A stretch of 62,139 nucleotides of DNA from CAZWRV01 sp964636325. GTDB taxonomy: Bacteria; Verrucomicrobiota; Lentisphaeria; Victivallales; GWF2-50-93. Below, one piece after another: positions 25,005-34,218 of this stretch. Within the stretch, counting starts at the first letter, position 1, and each line of letters starts with the position of its first letter. Below the pieces are notes generated by a model, which saw only the letters and a list, made by a program, of their open reading frames with translations, made no database searches and was not told where the DNA came from. The stretch lies in contig CAZWRV010000034.1 of the NCBI GenBank assembly GCA_964636325.1, positions 1 to 62,139 on the forward strand, in the 5' to 3' direction. A program made the translations under genes and the position numbers.

Positions 25005-26498
25005 ATGGAATCAAGAACCAGAATTGCATTGCCGGCCATGCTCGCGGCGGCGCTGATCCTCATCTGCGGCTGCATGCTGATCGCTCCGAGGGCGGAACAG
25101 GCAGGCCCCAACATCACGCCCTGCGGGACGGTCTTCACATCCGTCGTGAAGGTCTACCTGGACACGTCGGATCCGGAAATGGAAATCAGATATACGCTCG
25201 ACGGGACGGAGCCCGCCGCCGACTCACCGTTATACCAGGGGCCTCTGTCCATCGACCGTTCCTGCAAGCTGACGGCCTGCAGCTTCAAGGCCGGAGCGAA
25301 GGGGCCTTCGAGCTCGGCCTCCTTTACTAAGAAGATGAATCCTGTGAAGGGCAAGCACGTCATCCTCTTAGTGATCGATTCGATGTCATGTAAGATGTTC
25401 GACAGCAAGTTGAAGATGCCTTTGGAAGGGCTGCTAAAGCTGAAGAAGCGAGGCTGCCTCTTCAAGACGGTCTACACGCCCCTGCCTGTGGAACTCAAGC
25501 CCTGCGAGAACTACCCCTGGAACCCGTCCGTTCCAAACGCCGTAATAGCCTCTGGGACGGCGCTGCTGGGAATTCCTGACCTGCACAAGCACCTCGTCCA
25601 GCACAAGTTCGACACGGAGAAGGAGGTCACCGCGTTCACCGCCAATTCGAGCACTTTCTTCGACAATCCGCAGAATCCGTTCGGCCACGGCATCGCGGAC
25701 GGCTACAAGATCGCCAACGACATCCAACGGCGCATGGAAGGCAAGCCGGACATAATGTTCAGGGACGATCTTGTCTTCTACGACGTCAAGAAGCTGATGG
25801 AGTTCGACTCCGCCAAGTTCATACACGCCCATCTGCAGGGACCCGGCAGCGCCGGATACAAGGACAACCGAAGCGGCAACAGCATATGGGATCCGACTTC
25901 GGAATGGTACAACAAGATGCTGGAGGCGGACAAATGGGTCTTCAAGCTCCTCGAGTTCCTGGACAAGTCCGCCTTCTGGGGCGAGACCGTCCTGATCGTA
26001 ATGGGCGACAACGGCCAGGCCGACACCGGCTGGGCGCCCCCCTACGAGGCCGGTTCCGACTGCACACCGATGATCATCGCCGGGCGTGGCGTCAAGGAAG
26101 GCCGGGAGTTCGAATATGCCGAACATGCCGACATCGCCCCGACGATAGCATATCTCCTCGGCAAGGACTTCCCGGACTTCAGCCAGGGAAGGGTTCTGAC
26201 CGAGGCCCTGCAGGGCTATCCCGACGAACAGCCCCTGCCACGCTGGCAGAAGCGCCTCAACGATTCACAGAAGGCGCACCACGAGGTCTTTTCGAGGCAG
26301 GCAGGCAGGCGCCTCCTGGAGAAGAACCACGAACTGCTGATAATGAACGACGAGTTCGTCACCGCGGAGAAGATCGGATCATGGCACAGAAGGTTCCCGT
26401 CCGTCGCGGCAATCGCCGAATACAACGAGAAACTCCTGGAAAGGCTCCTTGACAAGGAGAGGGACGCAAGGGAAAACGCCACAGAAGAGGGGAAATAA
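25005..26498 (+). CDS. Sulfatase/phosphodiesterase-like lipoprotein with a chitobiase-type domain
   Basis: 497 residues. The N-terminus has a hydrophobic stretch ending ILICGC, a fair lipobox, so probably anchored in a membrane. Residues 35-105 match the chitobiase/hexosaminidase C-terminal (Fn3-like) domain: YTLDGTEPAADSPLYQGPLS. The rest is an alkaline-phosphatase-superfamily fold: HVILLVIDSMSCKMF at the start, HLQGPGSAGY, VIVMGDNGQADTGW and YAEHADIAPTIAYLLG. The usual sulfatase Cys/Ser-x-Pro-x-Arg nucleophile motif is not obvious (VPNAVIASGTALLG may take its place), so phosphodiesterase or phosphoglycerol transferase activity is as likely. GGAGG lies nine bases before the ATG. Confidence 0.75.
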   Translation: MESRTRIALPAMLAAALILICGCMLIAPRAEQAGPNITPCGTVFTSVVKVYLDTSDPEMEIRYTLDGTEPAADSPLYQGPLSIDRSCKLTACSFKAGAKGPSSSASFTKKMNPVKGKHVILLVIDSMSCKMFDSKLKMPLEGLLKLKKRGCLFKTVYTPLPVELKPCENYPWNPSVPNAVIASGTALLGIPDLHKHLVQHKFDTEKEVTAFTANSSTFFDNPQNPFGHGIADGYKIANDIQRRMEGKPDIMFRDDLVFYDVKKLMEFDSAKFIHAHLQGPGSAGYKDNRSGNSIWDPTSEWYNKMLEADKWVFKLLEFLDKSAFWGETVLIVMGDNGQADTGWAPPYEAGSDCTPMIIAGRGVKEGREFEYAEHADIAPTIAYLLGKDFPDFSQGRVLTEALQGYPDEQPLPRWQKRLNDSQKAHHEVFSRQAGRRLLEKNHELLIMNDEFVTAEKIGSWHRRFPSVAAIAEYNEKLLERLLDKERDARENATEEGK

Positions 26499-26521
26499 CG
26501 GCGGGGGCGGAATTCTGCTCT

Positions 26522-27451
26522 ATGAAACTCAGCTTTCTTCTTCCTAAAAACTGCATCGTGACAGGGCTCAAGTCCTGCGGTGGCACCAAGAAGGACATGC
26601 TCGCGGAGATGACCGACCTGGTCTTCGAGCAGACGCTTTTCCAGGACGAGGGGATAGGCAGGGACCGGCTGCTCGGGGAATTGCTGGCTCGTGAGAACGA
26701 GCTGACGACGGCGGTCGGCGAGGGTTTCGCGTTCCCTCACGCGAGGTTCCCCGAGCTGAAGGACTACTATCTTCTGCTCGTGCTCTGCCGCGAGGGTGTG
26801 GACTTCGGCAGCATGGACAAGATGCCGGTCAAGATAATAATCCTTTCGATTGTGTCGAACAGCAAGGCGAGCCTGCTGCTGCAGTACCGCGCGGCGGCCA
26901 TGCGCTTTCTGATGCCCGAGGCCAACAGGGCAGCAGTATTGGAAGCCAAATCGCCCGAGGAGGTATGGAACCTGTTGGACGAAAGCGACACCCTCGTCGA
27001 CATGGACATAACCGCCAATGACATACTAATCCCCCAGATCGGATGCCTTTCCCCGGAAATGACCCTGAGGGAGGCGGCCATAGAACTGCACAAGTTCCAT
27101 ACGGATTCACTGCCGGTCGTTGACTTGGAGAGGAACTTCCTCGGCGACATTTCGTGCCACGACCTGTTCGCCTTCGGCCTGCCCCGTTTCTTCTGCAAGC
27201 TCAGGACAATCTCCTTCATGAAGCACATGGACCCATTCGAGAAATACTTCCGGATCGACGGGTCCGTCCGGATCAAGTCGCTCCTCGGCAGGCGCCCGAG
27301 CCCAGTCATCTCTCAGGACGCGACGCTCATGGAGATAATATTCGAAATGACCACGAACAACAGGCAGATACTGTATGTGGTGAAGGACGGCAAGCTGTCC
27401 GGAATCATAGACCGGTACGGGATAATAGACAAGATACTGATAGCGGGTTGA
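26522..27451 (+). CDS. PTS EIIA (type 2)-CBS domain fusion protein
   Basis: 309 residues. Residues 1-150 are a fructose/nitrogen-type EIIA domain with the phosphohistidine at H73 in EGFAFPHARFPEL and the SNSKASLLLQYRAAAMRFL segment. Residues 165-309 are a CBS pair (TLREAAIELHKFHTDSLPVV and ATLMEIIFEMTTNNRQILYV). No PTS membrane component is nearby, so it is likely regulatory: phosphorylation and adenylate binding would report energy state. The next gene is an ion transporter, which is a plausible target; the pairing is seen, the control is inferred. Confidence 0.85.
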   Translation: MKLSFLLPKNCIVTGLKSCGGTKKDMLAEMTDLVFEQTLFQDEGIGRDRLLGELLARENELTTAVGEGFAFPHARFPELKDYYLLLVLCREGVDFGSMDKMPVKIIILSIVSNSKASLLLQYRAAAMRFLMPEANRAAVLEAKSPEEVWNLLDESDTLVDMDITANDILIPQIGCLSPEMTLREAAIELHKFHTDSLPVVDLERNFLGDISCHDLFAFGLPRFFCKLRTISFMKHMDPFEKYFRIDGSVRIKSLLGRRPSPVISQDATLMEIIFEMTTNNRQILYVVKDGKLSGIIDRYGIIDKILIAG

Positions 27452-27562
27452 AAAAGCTGCCTGGTGCCAGTGTTCAGCCAGGTTTCAGTATTTAGTTTCC
27501 CCGACACCCGAAACCTTAACCTAGTATTTTGAAACACTTTCCCTTAGGTTGAAAACAGAACT

Positions 27563-28888
27563 ATGGAAATATACACCAGCATCGCTCAGAGCTTAGGGAC
27601 TGACGCGGGAACGGTCAGGATGGCGCTGTCCGTCGGCATATTCGCCGTGGCCTACCTGCTGATAGCGTTCAACCTGGTCGAGAAGCTGATCGCGGTTTTG
27701 GCCGGGGTCCTTGCGACCTTTTTGCTGAGGCTTGTCAGCTTCGGGCAGGCATCCGCCTCGGTGGATCTGAACGTCCTCTTTCTGCTCATAGGCATGATGG
27801 CGTGCACGGAACTCCTCGGCGAGACAGGCTTTTTCGAATGGGTGGTGGTCGGCATTGCGCGGAAGGCCAAGGGCAACGCCGTCATGATCCTGGCGGGACT
27901 CATGTTGTCGGCCATGCTTCTTTCCTCATTCGTGGACAACGCCGCATGTGTGATCCTGATGGCGCCTCTCACCATAATGATAACGCAGCTTCTCGAGGTG
28001 CCGACGGCGCCCTTCCTAGTCTTCGTGGCGCTGGCGGCCAACATCGGCGGCGCGGCGACGTTCATAGGATCGCCTCCAAACATGATCATCGGATCTCGCG
28101 CGGGCCTGTCGTTCAACGACTTCCTCATGCACATGGCGCCCGCGGCCCTACTCGCAGGTGTCGCGCTGATGTCAGCCGCCGTGCTCGGCATGGGGCGCAG
28201 GCTGCGGATTTCCGCGCATGTCAGGACAAGGGTGATCAACGCCCATCCGGACCTGGCGATCACAGATCCCGGAGCGATGAGGGTTTCGCTGGCCGTCCTC
28301 GCCCTGATATTGCTGGGGCTTCTCCTCCAGGGGCAGATCCATGTCGAGGCTGGCATGACGGCCCTCTGCGGAATGGGCCTGATGCTTTTCCTACGCCACG
28401 GGAGCGCCGAGAAGGTGCTTGCCCGTGTCGACTGGGGGACGATACTTGTGCTCGCCGGCCTCTTCATACTGGCCGGATCGCTGGAGGCCAACGGCGCAGT
28501 CTCGCTTGTGGCCGGGGAGATCGTATCGCTCTGCGGCGGGGGCATCATGCCCGCATGCATGGCGATTATGTGGGGAAGCGCCATCCTGTCGGCGGCCCTA
28601 GGCAACATTCCGCTGGCGGTCGCCATGGCCCCTATGGCCTGCGAGCTGGTCGAGAAGACCGGCGGCGACCCGCATTCCGCAAGCCCGCTCTACTGGGCCC
28701 TCGCCATCGGAGTCTCGCTTGGCGGCAACGGCACGCTTTTCGGTTCGGCGGCGAACGCGGCCGCGGCCAGGATCGGCGGCGAAAACGGTTGTCCGATAAG
28801 CTACAGGACGTTCCTCCTGCATGGTTTCCCCCCCATGACTCTTTCGCTCGTCGTCTGCTCCATATATTTCTACCTCAGATACGGCTGA
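27563..28888 (+). CDS. ArsB/NhaD (IT superfamily) membrane transporter
   Basis: 441 residues with about eleven hydrophobic segments. LLSSFVDNAACVILMAPLTI and ANIGGAATFIGSPPNMIIGS are the paired signatures of the SLC13/ArsB/NhaD group; the second repeat has ILSAALGNIPLAVAMAPMAC and LGGNGTLFGSAANAAAARIG. Possible substrates include Na+/H+, arsenite or small organic anions. It follows the EIIA-CBS gene by 111 bases and is probably cotranscribed. Confidence 0.88.
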   Translation: MEIYTSIAQSLGTDAGTVRMALSVGIFAVAYLLIAFNLVEKLIAVLAGVLATFLLRLVSFGQASASVDLNVLFLLIGMMACTELLGETGFFEWVVVGIARKAKGNAVMILAGLMLSAMLLSSFVDNAACVILMAPLTIMITQLLEVPTAPFLVFVALAANIGGAATFIGSPPNMIIGSRAGLSFNDFLMHMAPAALLAGVALMSAAVLGMGRRLRISAHVRTRVINAHPDLAITDPGAMRVSLAVLALILLGLLLQGQIHVEAGMTALCGMGLMLFLRHGSAEKVLARVDWGTILVLAGLFILAGSLEANGAVSLVAGEIVSLCGGGIMPACMAIMWGSAILSAALGNIPLAVAMAPMACELVEKTGGDPHSASPLYWALAIGVSLGGNGTLFGSAANAAAARIGGENGCPISYRTFLLHGFPPMTLSLVVCSIYFYLRYG

Positions 28889-28915
28889 ACTTCCAACCTC
28901 CAGCATTCAATAGGA

Positions 28916-29083
28916 GAAGTTACTAATCGTATCGAAATTGTATAGGGGCACCGGCGGGTTTATCCCGGCGGTGAACATGGCTGGGGATTCAGCAGGGAAA
29001 TTGCTGACCAGATCCCCCGTCATGTTCACCGCCGACGCAAGGTCGGTGGCGTCCATATTATTATGAGACGATTAGTAAGCTTC
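28916..29083. repeat. 168-bp near-perfect inverted repeat
   Basis: The left arm runs GAAGTTACTAATCGT...GGCGGTGAACATGGC...GGGGAT...TCAGCA and the right arm returns TGCTGA...GATCCCCCGTCATGTTCACCGCC...ACGATTAGTAAGCTTC. The two arms match along nearly their whole length, with small bulges, around a short GGGAAAT centre. No coding frame. It would fold into one long hairpin in RNA or a cruciform in DNA. Confidence 0.85.
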
Positions 29084-29246
29084 CACTGCGAGGGGAAGGC
29101 GATAGGCGGGGAGAACGTCCAACATTCAACATTGCGGAGCAAAATTGACGCATTACCATTCTTCCCCTTTTCACCCGTCACGGATTTGCCATCTATGCCT
29201 GCAATCATATATTACAAGTTTTTCATAAAAAAGGAGTTTGCAGATT
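29084..29246. other. Upstream region of lptD
   Basis: No gene. It has a CCAACATTCAACATTG phrase of the low-complexity type seen elsewhere and ends in AAAAAGGAG, the lptD ribosome site at 29232-29236. Confidence 0.5.
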
Positions 29247-31811
29247 TTGGCAGGTTCTTTTCCACGTAAGATTCTTTTGCGGCCTTGCCTGGGGGCTGCC
29301 CTCCTGCTCGCCTTCGCTGCTTTCATATGCGCCCCCTCCGCCTACGCCCAGCTTAATATCCTTGAAAAGATCGCCAGCGGCGACATAGACGCCGCTGCGG
29401 ACAGCCTGGACTTCGTCGGCAACAACATCGTGGGAACCGGGCACGTGGTAGTGAAGTACGGCGGAGTCGTCGTCACCTCGGACAGGGCGATCGTCAACAT
29501 GACTAACAAGGACATCGAGGCCACCGGCAACGTCCGCTTCATGAAGTTTGAGAGGAAACAGAAGGAGGTCGACGAATACGAGCTCGAAGAGCTGCGCAAG
29601 AAGCCGAACGTCAAGGTAATCGAGGAAGGCGAAGTCACCACCCGCACCGGCCGCAAGAAGACGCGCATAACCACGGTCGAGCTGACCGACGACTGGGAAG
29701 GGAACCGTGCCGAAGGCAACCTCGGAACCGGCGTCTTCAGCTTCGGAGAATTCCAGGGGCGGTTCCAGGAATACTACTGCAACGCCAAGGAGGCCGAACG
29801 CCTCCCCGACGCCACCATGACCGTCCACGACGCCACCGTCAGCACCTGCGAATACCTGCCCGAGAACCACGACCACTACTGCCTTAAGGCCGGCCGCGTC
29901 AGGCTCGTTCCCGACAAGGGATCAACGGGCATCGAGCCCGGCGCGCAGCAGAAATACGACATGTGGGCTTACAACTGCACCATGTGGATAGGGAGCGTTC
30001 CGATACTCTGGGTGCCGATCCTCTACAAACCCGGCCAGGGGCACCTGGGCTGGTCGGTGCAGGCCGGAAAGGACTACGAATGGGGCTACTACGTCCTGAC
30101 CCGCAAGGCCTTCCGGCTATGGGACTATCCTTATGTCTCCGGCACCGTCATGGCCGACTGGTATTCCCGCAGGGGCTTCGGCGTCGGCACAAACATCAAG
30201 GCCAGAACCGACGAGTCGCGCACCGACGCGTTCTTCTACTGGATATACGACAGAAGGCCCCAGCTTTACGAGGGCAGGTTCAACATCGACAAGAACCGCT
30301 ACGAGCTCAAGCTCAACAATGTCACGCACATAACGCCGCGCCTCGACTTCAGAGGACAGATCGACAAGCTCAGCGACATCAACTTCATCTACGACTTCTT
30401 CAAGGACCGCTTCGAATACGACCCCCAGCCGTCCACCTTCGCGGATCTCGAATACCAGTTTGACCGCCTTACGGTGTCGGCATATGTGCGGCCCAGGGTC
30501 AACAGCTTCTTCACCGAGGTCGACCGCCTGCCCGAGCTGCGCATAGACATTCCGCGCCAGGAGCTCTTCTGGAACATCTATTACCAGGGCGAGACAAACT
30601 TTACCTACCTGATGAACAAGTGGAGGGACTACGACGAGCCCAGGCAGGCCGGCAACAAGGTCGATCCCAAGGACTACGAGTCCGCACGCGTCGATTCACT
30701 GCACATGTTCTACTACCCCTTCGAAATCGACTGGCTGAACATCATACCAAGGGCCGGGTTCCGACTCACATACTATTCCAAGACCCCGAAGGACGGCCTC
30801 AACCAGCACGAGGTCGACACCCTGTTCATCGTCGACGACCAGGGCGGCGGCGACCCGCCCGGCGACGTCGTCAACTACCGCGGCACGAAGGAAAACAAGC
30901 TCAGGTTCATCGGCGAACTCGGATTCGAGGCCAACACCAAGATATCAAGGGCGTGGAACGACGTGAAGAACGCCTTCTGGGGAATTGACGGAATAAGGCA
31001 CGTAATGGTTCCATACCTCAACTACAACTTCACCCCGCCCCCGACGATCAAGCCCAAGAACCTCTACTACTTCGACGACATCGACCGCATAGACGAACAG
31101 CACTTCGTCCGCCTCGGCTACAAGAACCGCCTCGAAACCAGGAGAGGCGAGAAGAAGCAGGAGCTCTACACGTGGGCAAGCCTCGAAAACTACTTCGATT
31201 TCCACTTCGACCACCAGGCAGGCTACGACGCCCTCGGCGACTTCGGCACCATATTCGAGTTCAACCCCTTCCCGGACTTCAAACTCCGGTCTGAACTGCT
31301 CGTCGACGCGGCGAACTTCAGCGTCCAGAAGTTCAAGACCGACTTCACCTACACCATAACCAAGCGCTGGAAGACCTTCATCCGCTACAACTACCAGGCG
31401 AACTACATGCAGCGCGGCACGTATTCCATGGGCAGCTCCCTGGCCGACATCGACTCCAGCAGCGCCTTCGCCAGGCAGGTCAACAAGAACCAGGAAGTCT
31501 CCTTCGGCCTCGACTTCCCCATAACCGAAAAGACCCGAGGCGAATTCGAGGTGGCATACAACGTCCGGGACCACAATATCGAACAGGGACGCATCCGCCT
31601 CATCCGAAACCTCCACTGCTGGGAGGTCGCCCTCGAATACGCCGTCCGCCAGCGCCAGGACGACATGGGCAAGAAATACTTCCAGAACAACGTCATGTTC
31701 ATGCTCTACCTCACCGCGCAGCCCAGCGTCAAGATACAGGCACGCCAGAGCTTCGGCGGCCAGGGCGGAAACGAAGGCGACAGCGGCGGAGGCGGGGACG
31801 AAGGCGGATAG
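29247..31811 (+). CDS. lptD: LPS-assembly outer-membrane protein LptD
   Basis: About 854 residues. A signal peptide (LRPCLGAALLLAFAAFICAP) precedes the OstA/LptA-like domain (DFVGNNIVGTGHVVVKYGGV, DIEATGNVRFMKF), followed by a long aromatic, alternating sequence that forms the beta-barrel (GWSVQAGKDYEWGYYVLTRK, LRYNYQ-type strands) ending in WEVALEYAVRQRQDDMG. It inserts LPS into the outer leaflet. Two Cys in DATVSTCEYLPENHDHYC are spaced as in disulfide-bonded LptD N-domains. The start is a TTG: that at 29247 lies ten bases after AGGAG, the one at 29238 is too close. A Gly-rich tail ends the protein. The stop overlaps a palindrome. Confidence 0.88.
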   Translation: MAGSFPRKILLRPCLGAALLLAFAAFICAPSAYAQLNILEKIASGDIDAAADSLDFVGNNIVGTGHVVVKYGGVVVTSDRAIVNMTNKDIEATGNVRFMKFERKQKEVDEYELEELRKKPNVKVIEEGEVTTRTGRKKTRITTVELTDDWEGNRAEGNLGTGVFSFGEFQGRFQEYYCNAKEAERLPDATMTVHDATVSTCEYLPENHDHYCLKAGRVRLVPDKGSTGIEPGAQQKYDMWAYNCTMWIGSVPILWVPILYKPGQGHLGWSVQAGKDYEWGYYVLTRKAFRLWDYPYVSGTVMADWYSRRGFGVGTNIKARTDESRTDAFFYWIYDRRPQLYEGRFNIDKNRYELKLNNVTHITPRLDFRGQIDKLSDINFIYDFFKDRFEYDPQPSTFADLEYQFDRLTVSAYVRPRVNSFFTEVDRLPELRIDIPRQELFWNIYYQGETNFTYLMNKWRDYDEPRQAGNKVDPKDYESARVDSLHMFYYPFEIDWLNIIPRAGFRLTYYSKTPKDGLNQHEVDTLFIVDDQGGGDPPGDVVNYRGTKENKLRFIGELGFEANTKISRAWNDVKNAFWGIDGIRHVMVPYLNYNFTPPPTIKPKNLYYFDDIDRIDEQHFVRLGYKNRLETRRGEKKQELYTWASLENYFDFHFDHQAGYDALGDFGTIFEFNPFPDFKLRSELLVDAANFSVQKFKTDFTYTITKRWKTFIRYNYQANYMQRGTYSMGSSLADIDSSSAFARQVNKNQEVSFGLDFPITEKTRGEFEVAYNVRDHNIEQGRIRLIRNLHCWEVALEYAVRQRQDDMGKKYFQNNVMFMLYLTAQPSVKIQARQSFGGQGGNEGDSGGGGDEGG

Positions 31812-31851
31812 TAAATATTCAGTGAACTACGCCCTTTCACTGAATATTTAC
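31811..31851. repeat. 41-bp palindrome family, copy 3
   Basis: GTAAATATTCAGTGAACTAC followed by GCCCTTTCACTGAATATTTAC. It starts on the last base of the lptD stop codon. This is the most symmetrical copy of the family. Confidence 0.88.
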
Positions 31852-31862
31852 CCAGAAAAATG

Positions 31863-31902
31863 GTATGAATTCAGCAAAAGGGCGTAGTTTGCTGAATTCA
31901 TA
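31863..31902. repeat. 41-bp palindrome family, copy 4
   Basis: GTATGAATTCAGCAAAAGGG followed by CGTAGTTTGCTGAATTCATA. It faces copy 3 across 11 bases, so the two together fill the gap between the converging lptD and rpsD genes. Confidence 0.88.
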
Positions 31903-31922
31903 AGACCTGGAAATCTGAAAAT

Positions 31923-32519
31923 TTATCTGGCGTAGTATTCGATGACGCGCATGATCTCGATGTTGCAGGGGATCTCCTCGTAGAGAGGCCATCTGGAGAT
32001 GGTGCACTTGCAGTTCTCCCTGTCGACTTCGAGATACGGGGGAACGACGCAGTTGGCGTTCCTGGCGACCTGCGCGATGGACGGCGACTTCTCCGGATTG
32101 ATCGAGACGACCATGCCGGGCTTGACCATGAACGACGGCTTGTCCACGGGCTTTCCGTTGACCTTGATGTGCCTGTGGCTCACGAACTGCTTGGCCGCGA
32201 AGATGGAGTTCGCGAATCCGCACCTGAAGACGACCGAGCTGAGCCGCATTTCAAGGAAGATAAGCAGCTTCTGGTCGGTCTGCTGCTTCCCCTTCTTGGC
32301 GCGCTGGTAGACGATGCTGAGCTGCTGCTCGGTAAGGCCGTAGTAGGCCTTGAGCTTCTGCTTCTCAAGCAGGAGTTCCCCGTAGGTTGAGAGCTTCTTC
32401 TGCTTGCCTTTGCCGTGGGCTCCCGCGGAGTACGGCCTCTTGTTGCTCGGGCACTTAGGGCTTCCCCAGATGCAGCTTCCTATGCGCCTGCACAATTTAT
32501 GCTTCGCTCGACTTTGCAT
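31923..32519 (-). CDS. rpsD: Small-subunit ribosomal protein uS4
   Basis: 198 residues. uS4 organises 16S rRNA early in 30S assembly. The S4 RNA-binding domain reads LEMRLSSVVFRCGFANSIFA then FVSHRHIKVNGKPVDKPSFM, and YYGLTEQQLSIVYQRA is the N-terminal helical part. The N-terminus is shortened and carries CRRIGSCIWGSPKC instead of the full zinc-binding CxxC...C pattern. ATG at 32519 has GGAAGG nearby. It stands alone, not in an alpha-type operon with rpsK, rpsM and rpoA. Confidence 0.96.
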   Translation of the reverse strand: MQSRAKHKLCRRIGSCIWGSPKCPSNKRPYSAGAHGKGKQKKLSTYGELLLEKQKLKAYYGLTEQQLSIVYQRAKKGKQQTDQKLLIFLEMRLSSVVFRCGFANSIFAAKQFVSHRHIKVNGKPVDKPSFMVKPGMVVSINPEKSPSIAQVARNANCVVPPYLEVDRENCKCTISRWPLYEEIPCNIEIMRVIEYYAR

Positions 32520-32588
32520 GATCCCTTCCTTTCTTTTGTTTGTTTGCTTTACAGGGCGGGGTGTCAAGCACACCGGGACCCCGCGCCA

Positions 32589-32616
32589 TTTATAAAAGCG
32601 GGCATGGCCCGCGCAA
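32589..32616 (-). promoter_or_regulatory. Promoter candidate for rpsD
   Basis: On the minus strand TTGCGC (32616-32611), 16 bases, TATAAA (32594-32589). The spacer holds a GCGGGC/GCCCGC hairpin. The leader of about 60 bases contains a GGTGT/ACACC stem that could be a site for autoregulation by uS4; that is speculation. Confidence 0.35.
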
Positions 32617-32788
32617 AAAACTCTTTGACAGGATAACTGGATGAAAAAATAGTTTTATATAGAGACGGTTCAATCATTCGACTGCAACCGATCGCTGCCG
32701 ATTGCATTCGACTGCGGTCGATATTTTCCTGAAACCTGACATCCGACACCTAGGCTGCACTGCTTAGTTTTGCAACCACCTCAAACTC

Positions 32789-34063
32789 TCACGCCCCGAA
32801 TATTTCGGCCTTGAGCTCCTTGCCGTCGATTTCGCCAACCTGCTTGTCGGAGGAAATCGCCTTGACGGCGGCGCGGCCGGCAGCCTCGCCGACGGAGGCG
32901 ACGACGGGCATTACTCGCAGCGAGGAATGCGCTTCGTGTGTCGAGCTTATGGCGCGGCACGCCATGAGCAGGTTCCTGATGTCCTCGGGCACTATGCAGC
33001 GGTATGGTATCTCGTAGTATTCGCCGTTCACGGTGCGGATGTCCGTACCTTCGCCGCTCGGGCTGTGGATGTCGACAGGATACGAGCTTCTGGCGATTCC
33101 GTCCTCGAAGACCTTGGCGTTCACGACGTCGTCCACGGTTAGTATGTAGCTGCCGATGGTCCTCCTGGTCTCCCTGACGCCGATCTGTGCCGCCATCTTG
33201 AGGATGAAGGCGTCCTTGAACTCGGGGGCCTTGGCCTTGAAGATGCTGAAAAGCTCCATGACCTGTTTGCGCCCTTCGACTTCCGCGGAGCTGAAAGCTT
33301 CGGCGTCTGTCCCGTTCTTTCCGATGACGCGCGTCGAGTTGAAATGGAGGACGTCCGGGCGCAGTGTGCCGAAGACCAGCACGTTTTCGCGCTTGTTGAG
33401 AAGAGTTCCGCCCTTCTTCTCCTCCTGGTAGATGGAGTCGAGGCTCTTTGCGAGCTCGTGGACGGAGCTGAATCCCGTGACGCCGCCGGCCCTGAAGCAG
33501 AGGGTCATCGGCTGGCACGACTCGTCCTCCTCGCCGCGGCCCATCTCGAAGGGGCAGCCCGCGAAATATGCGAGGTCGCCGTCGCCGGTGCCGTCTATGA
33601 AGACCTTCGCCTGAAGATTGACGGTCTCGGATTTCACCGCGACGGTCACGGCGGTGATTTTTCCGCCCTTGACCTTGGCGCCGACAGTGAAGGCATGGAA
33701 GAGCAGCTCGACGCCGGCTTCGATGCAGATTTCATCGAGGACGGGCTTCAGGATTTCGTCGTCGAAGACGGAGCCGTGTTCGTCGATTGCGCCGCGCCTG
33801 CGGAGCCTGTCGATTATCTCCACGAATATAGGCGAGGCAATGATCTGGCCGTTGCGCCCCCAGGTCTCCCACTGCCCCTCGCTGTTCTTCTGGGACGCCC
33901 TGTAGGCCATGAACGGGTTGACAAGCCCGGCCGTGGCCATGCCGCCCAGGAATCCGTATTTCTCGACCAGCAGGACCTTCAGTCCGGCCCGCCCCGCGGC
34001 GACCGCCGCGCAGACTCCGCCAAATCCTCCGCCGGCCACAATCACATCGTATTCGTTCTTCAT
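32789..34063 (-). CDS. FAD-dependent oxidoreductase (FAD_oxidored family)
   Basis: 424 residues. The N-terminus DVIVAGGGFGGVCAAVAAGR is the dinucleotide-binding fold, followed by GLKVLLVEKYGFLGGMATAG, typical of the FAD_oxidored group; FIDGTGDGDLAYFAGCPFEM is the second FAD motif, and SSLRVMPVVASVGEAAGRAA closes the site. Members are abundant in Lentisphaerota and Planctomycetota and are thought to oxidise sugars or polyols; the substrate here is unknown. No signal peptide. It stands alone, divergent from the xer gene. Confidence 0.88.
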   Translation of the reverse strand: MKNEYDVIVAGGGFGGVCAAVAAGRAGLKVLLVEKYGFLGGMATAGLVNPFMAYRASQKNSEGQWETWGRNGQIIASPIFVEIIDRLRRRGAIDEHGSVFDDEILKPVLDEICIEAGVELLFHAFTVGAKVKGGKITAVTVAVKSETVNLQAKVFIDGTGDGDLAYFAGCPFEMGRGEEDESCQPMTLCFRAGGVTGFSSVHELAKSLDSIYQEEKKGGTLLNKRENVLVFGTLRPDVLHFNSTRVIGKNGTDAEAFSSAEVEGRKQVMELFSIFKAKAPEFKDAFILKMAAQIGVRETRRTIGSYILTVDDVVNAKVFEDGIARSSYPVDIHSPSGEGTDIRTVNGEYYEIPYRCIVPEDIRNLLMACRAISSTHEAHSSLRVMPVVASVGEAAGRAAVKAISSDKQVGEIDGKELKAEIFGA

Positions 34064-34218
34064 AGGAAGTTAGTCCTCTTGTAATTCTGTTTTGACGCAA
34101 AGGACAGGTAAATTACCACGCTTATCGCCTCTGTCCAGCCTTAATGCAAACAAAGCTTGAACAATCTTCGCCGGACAATACATTGAAATAATGGGACTGC
34201 CGTGCCTGAGGAGATTCC

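Noticed and set aside
31811..31902. Palindrome pair as ordinary rho-independent terminators
   Set aside because: They lack the T run, and copies elsewhere lie upstream of genes as well, so I list them as repeats.
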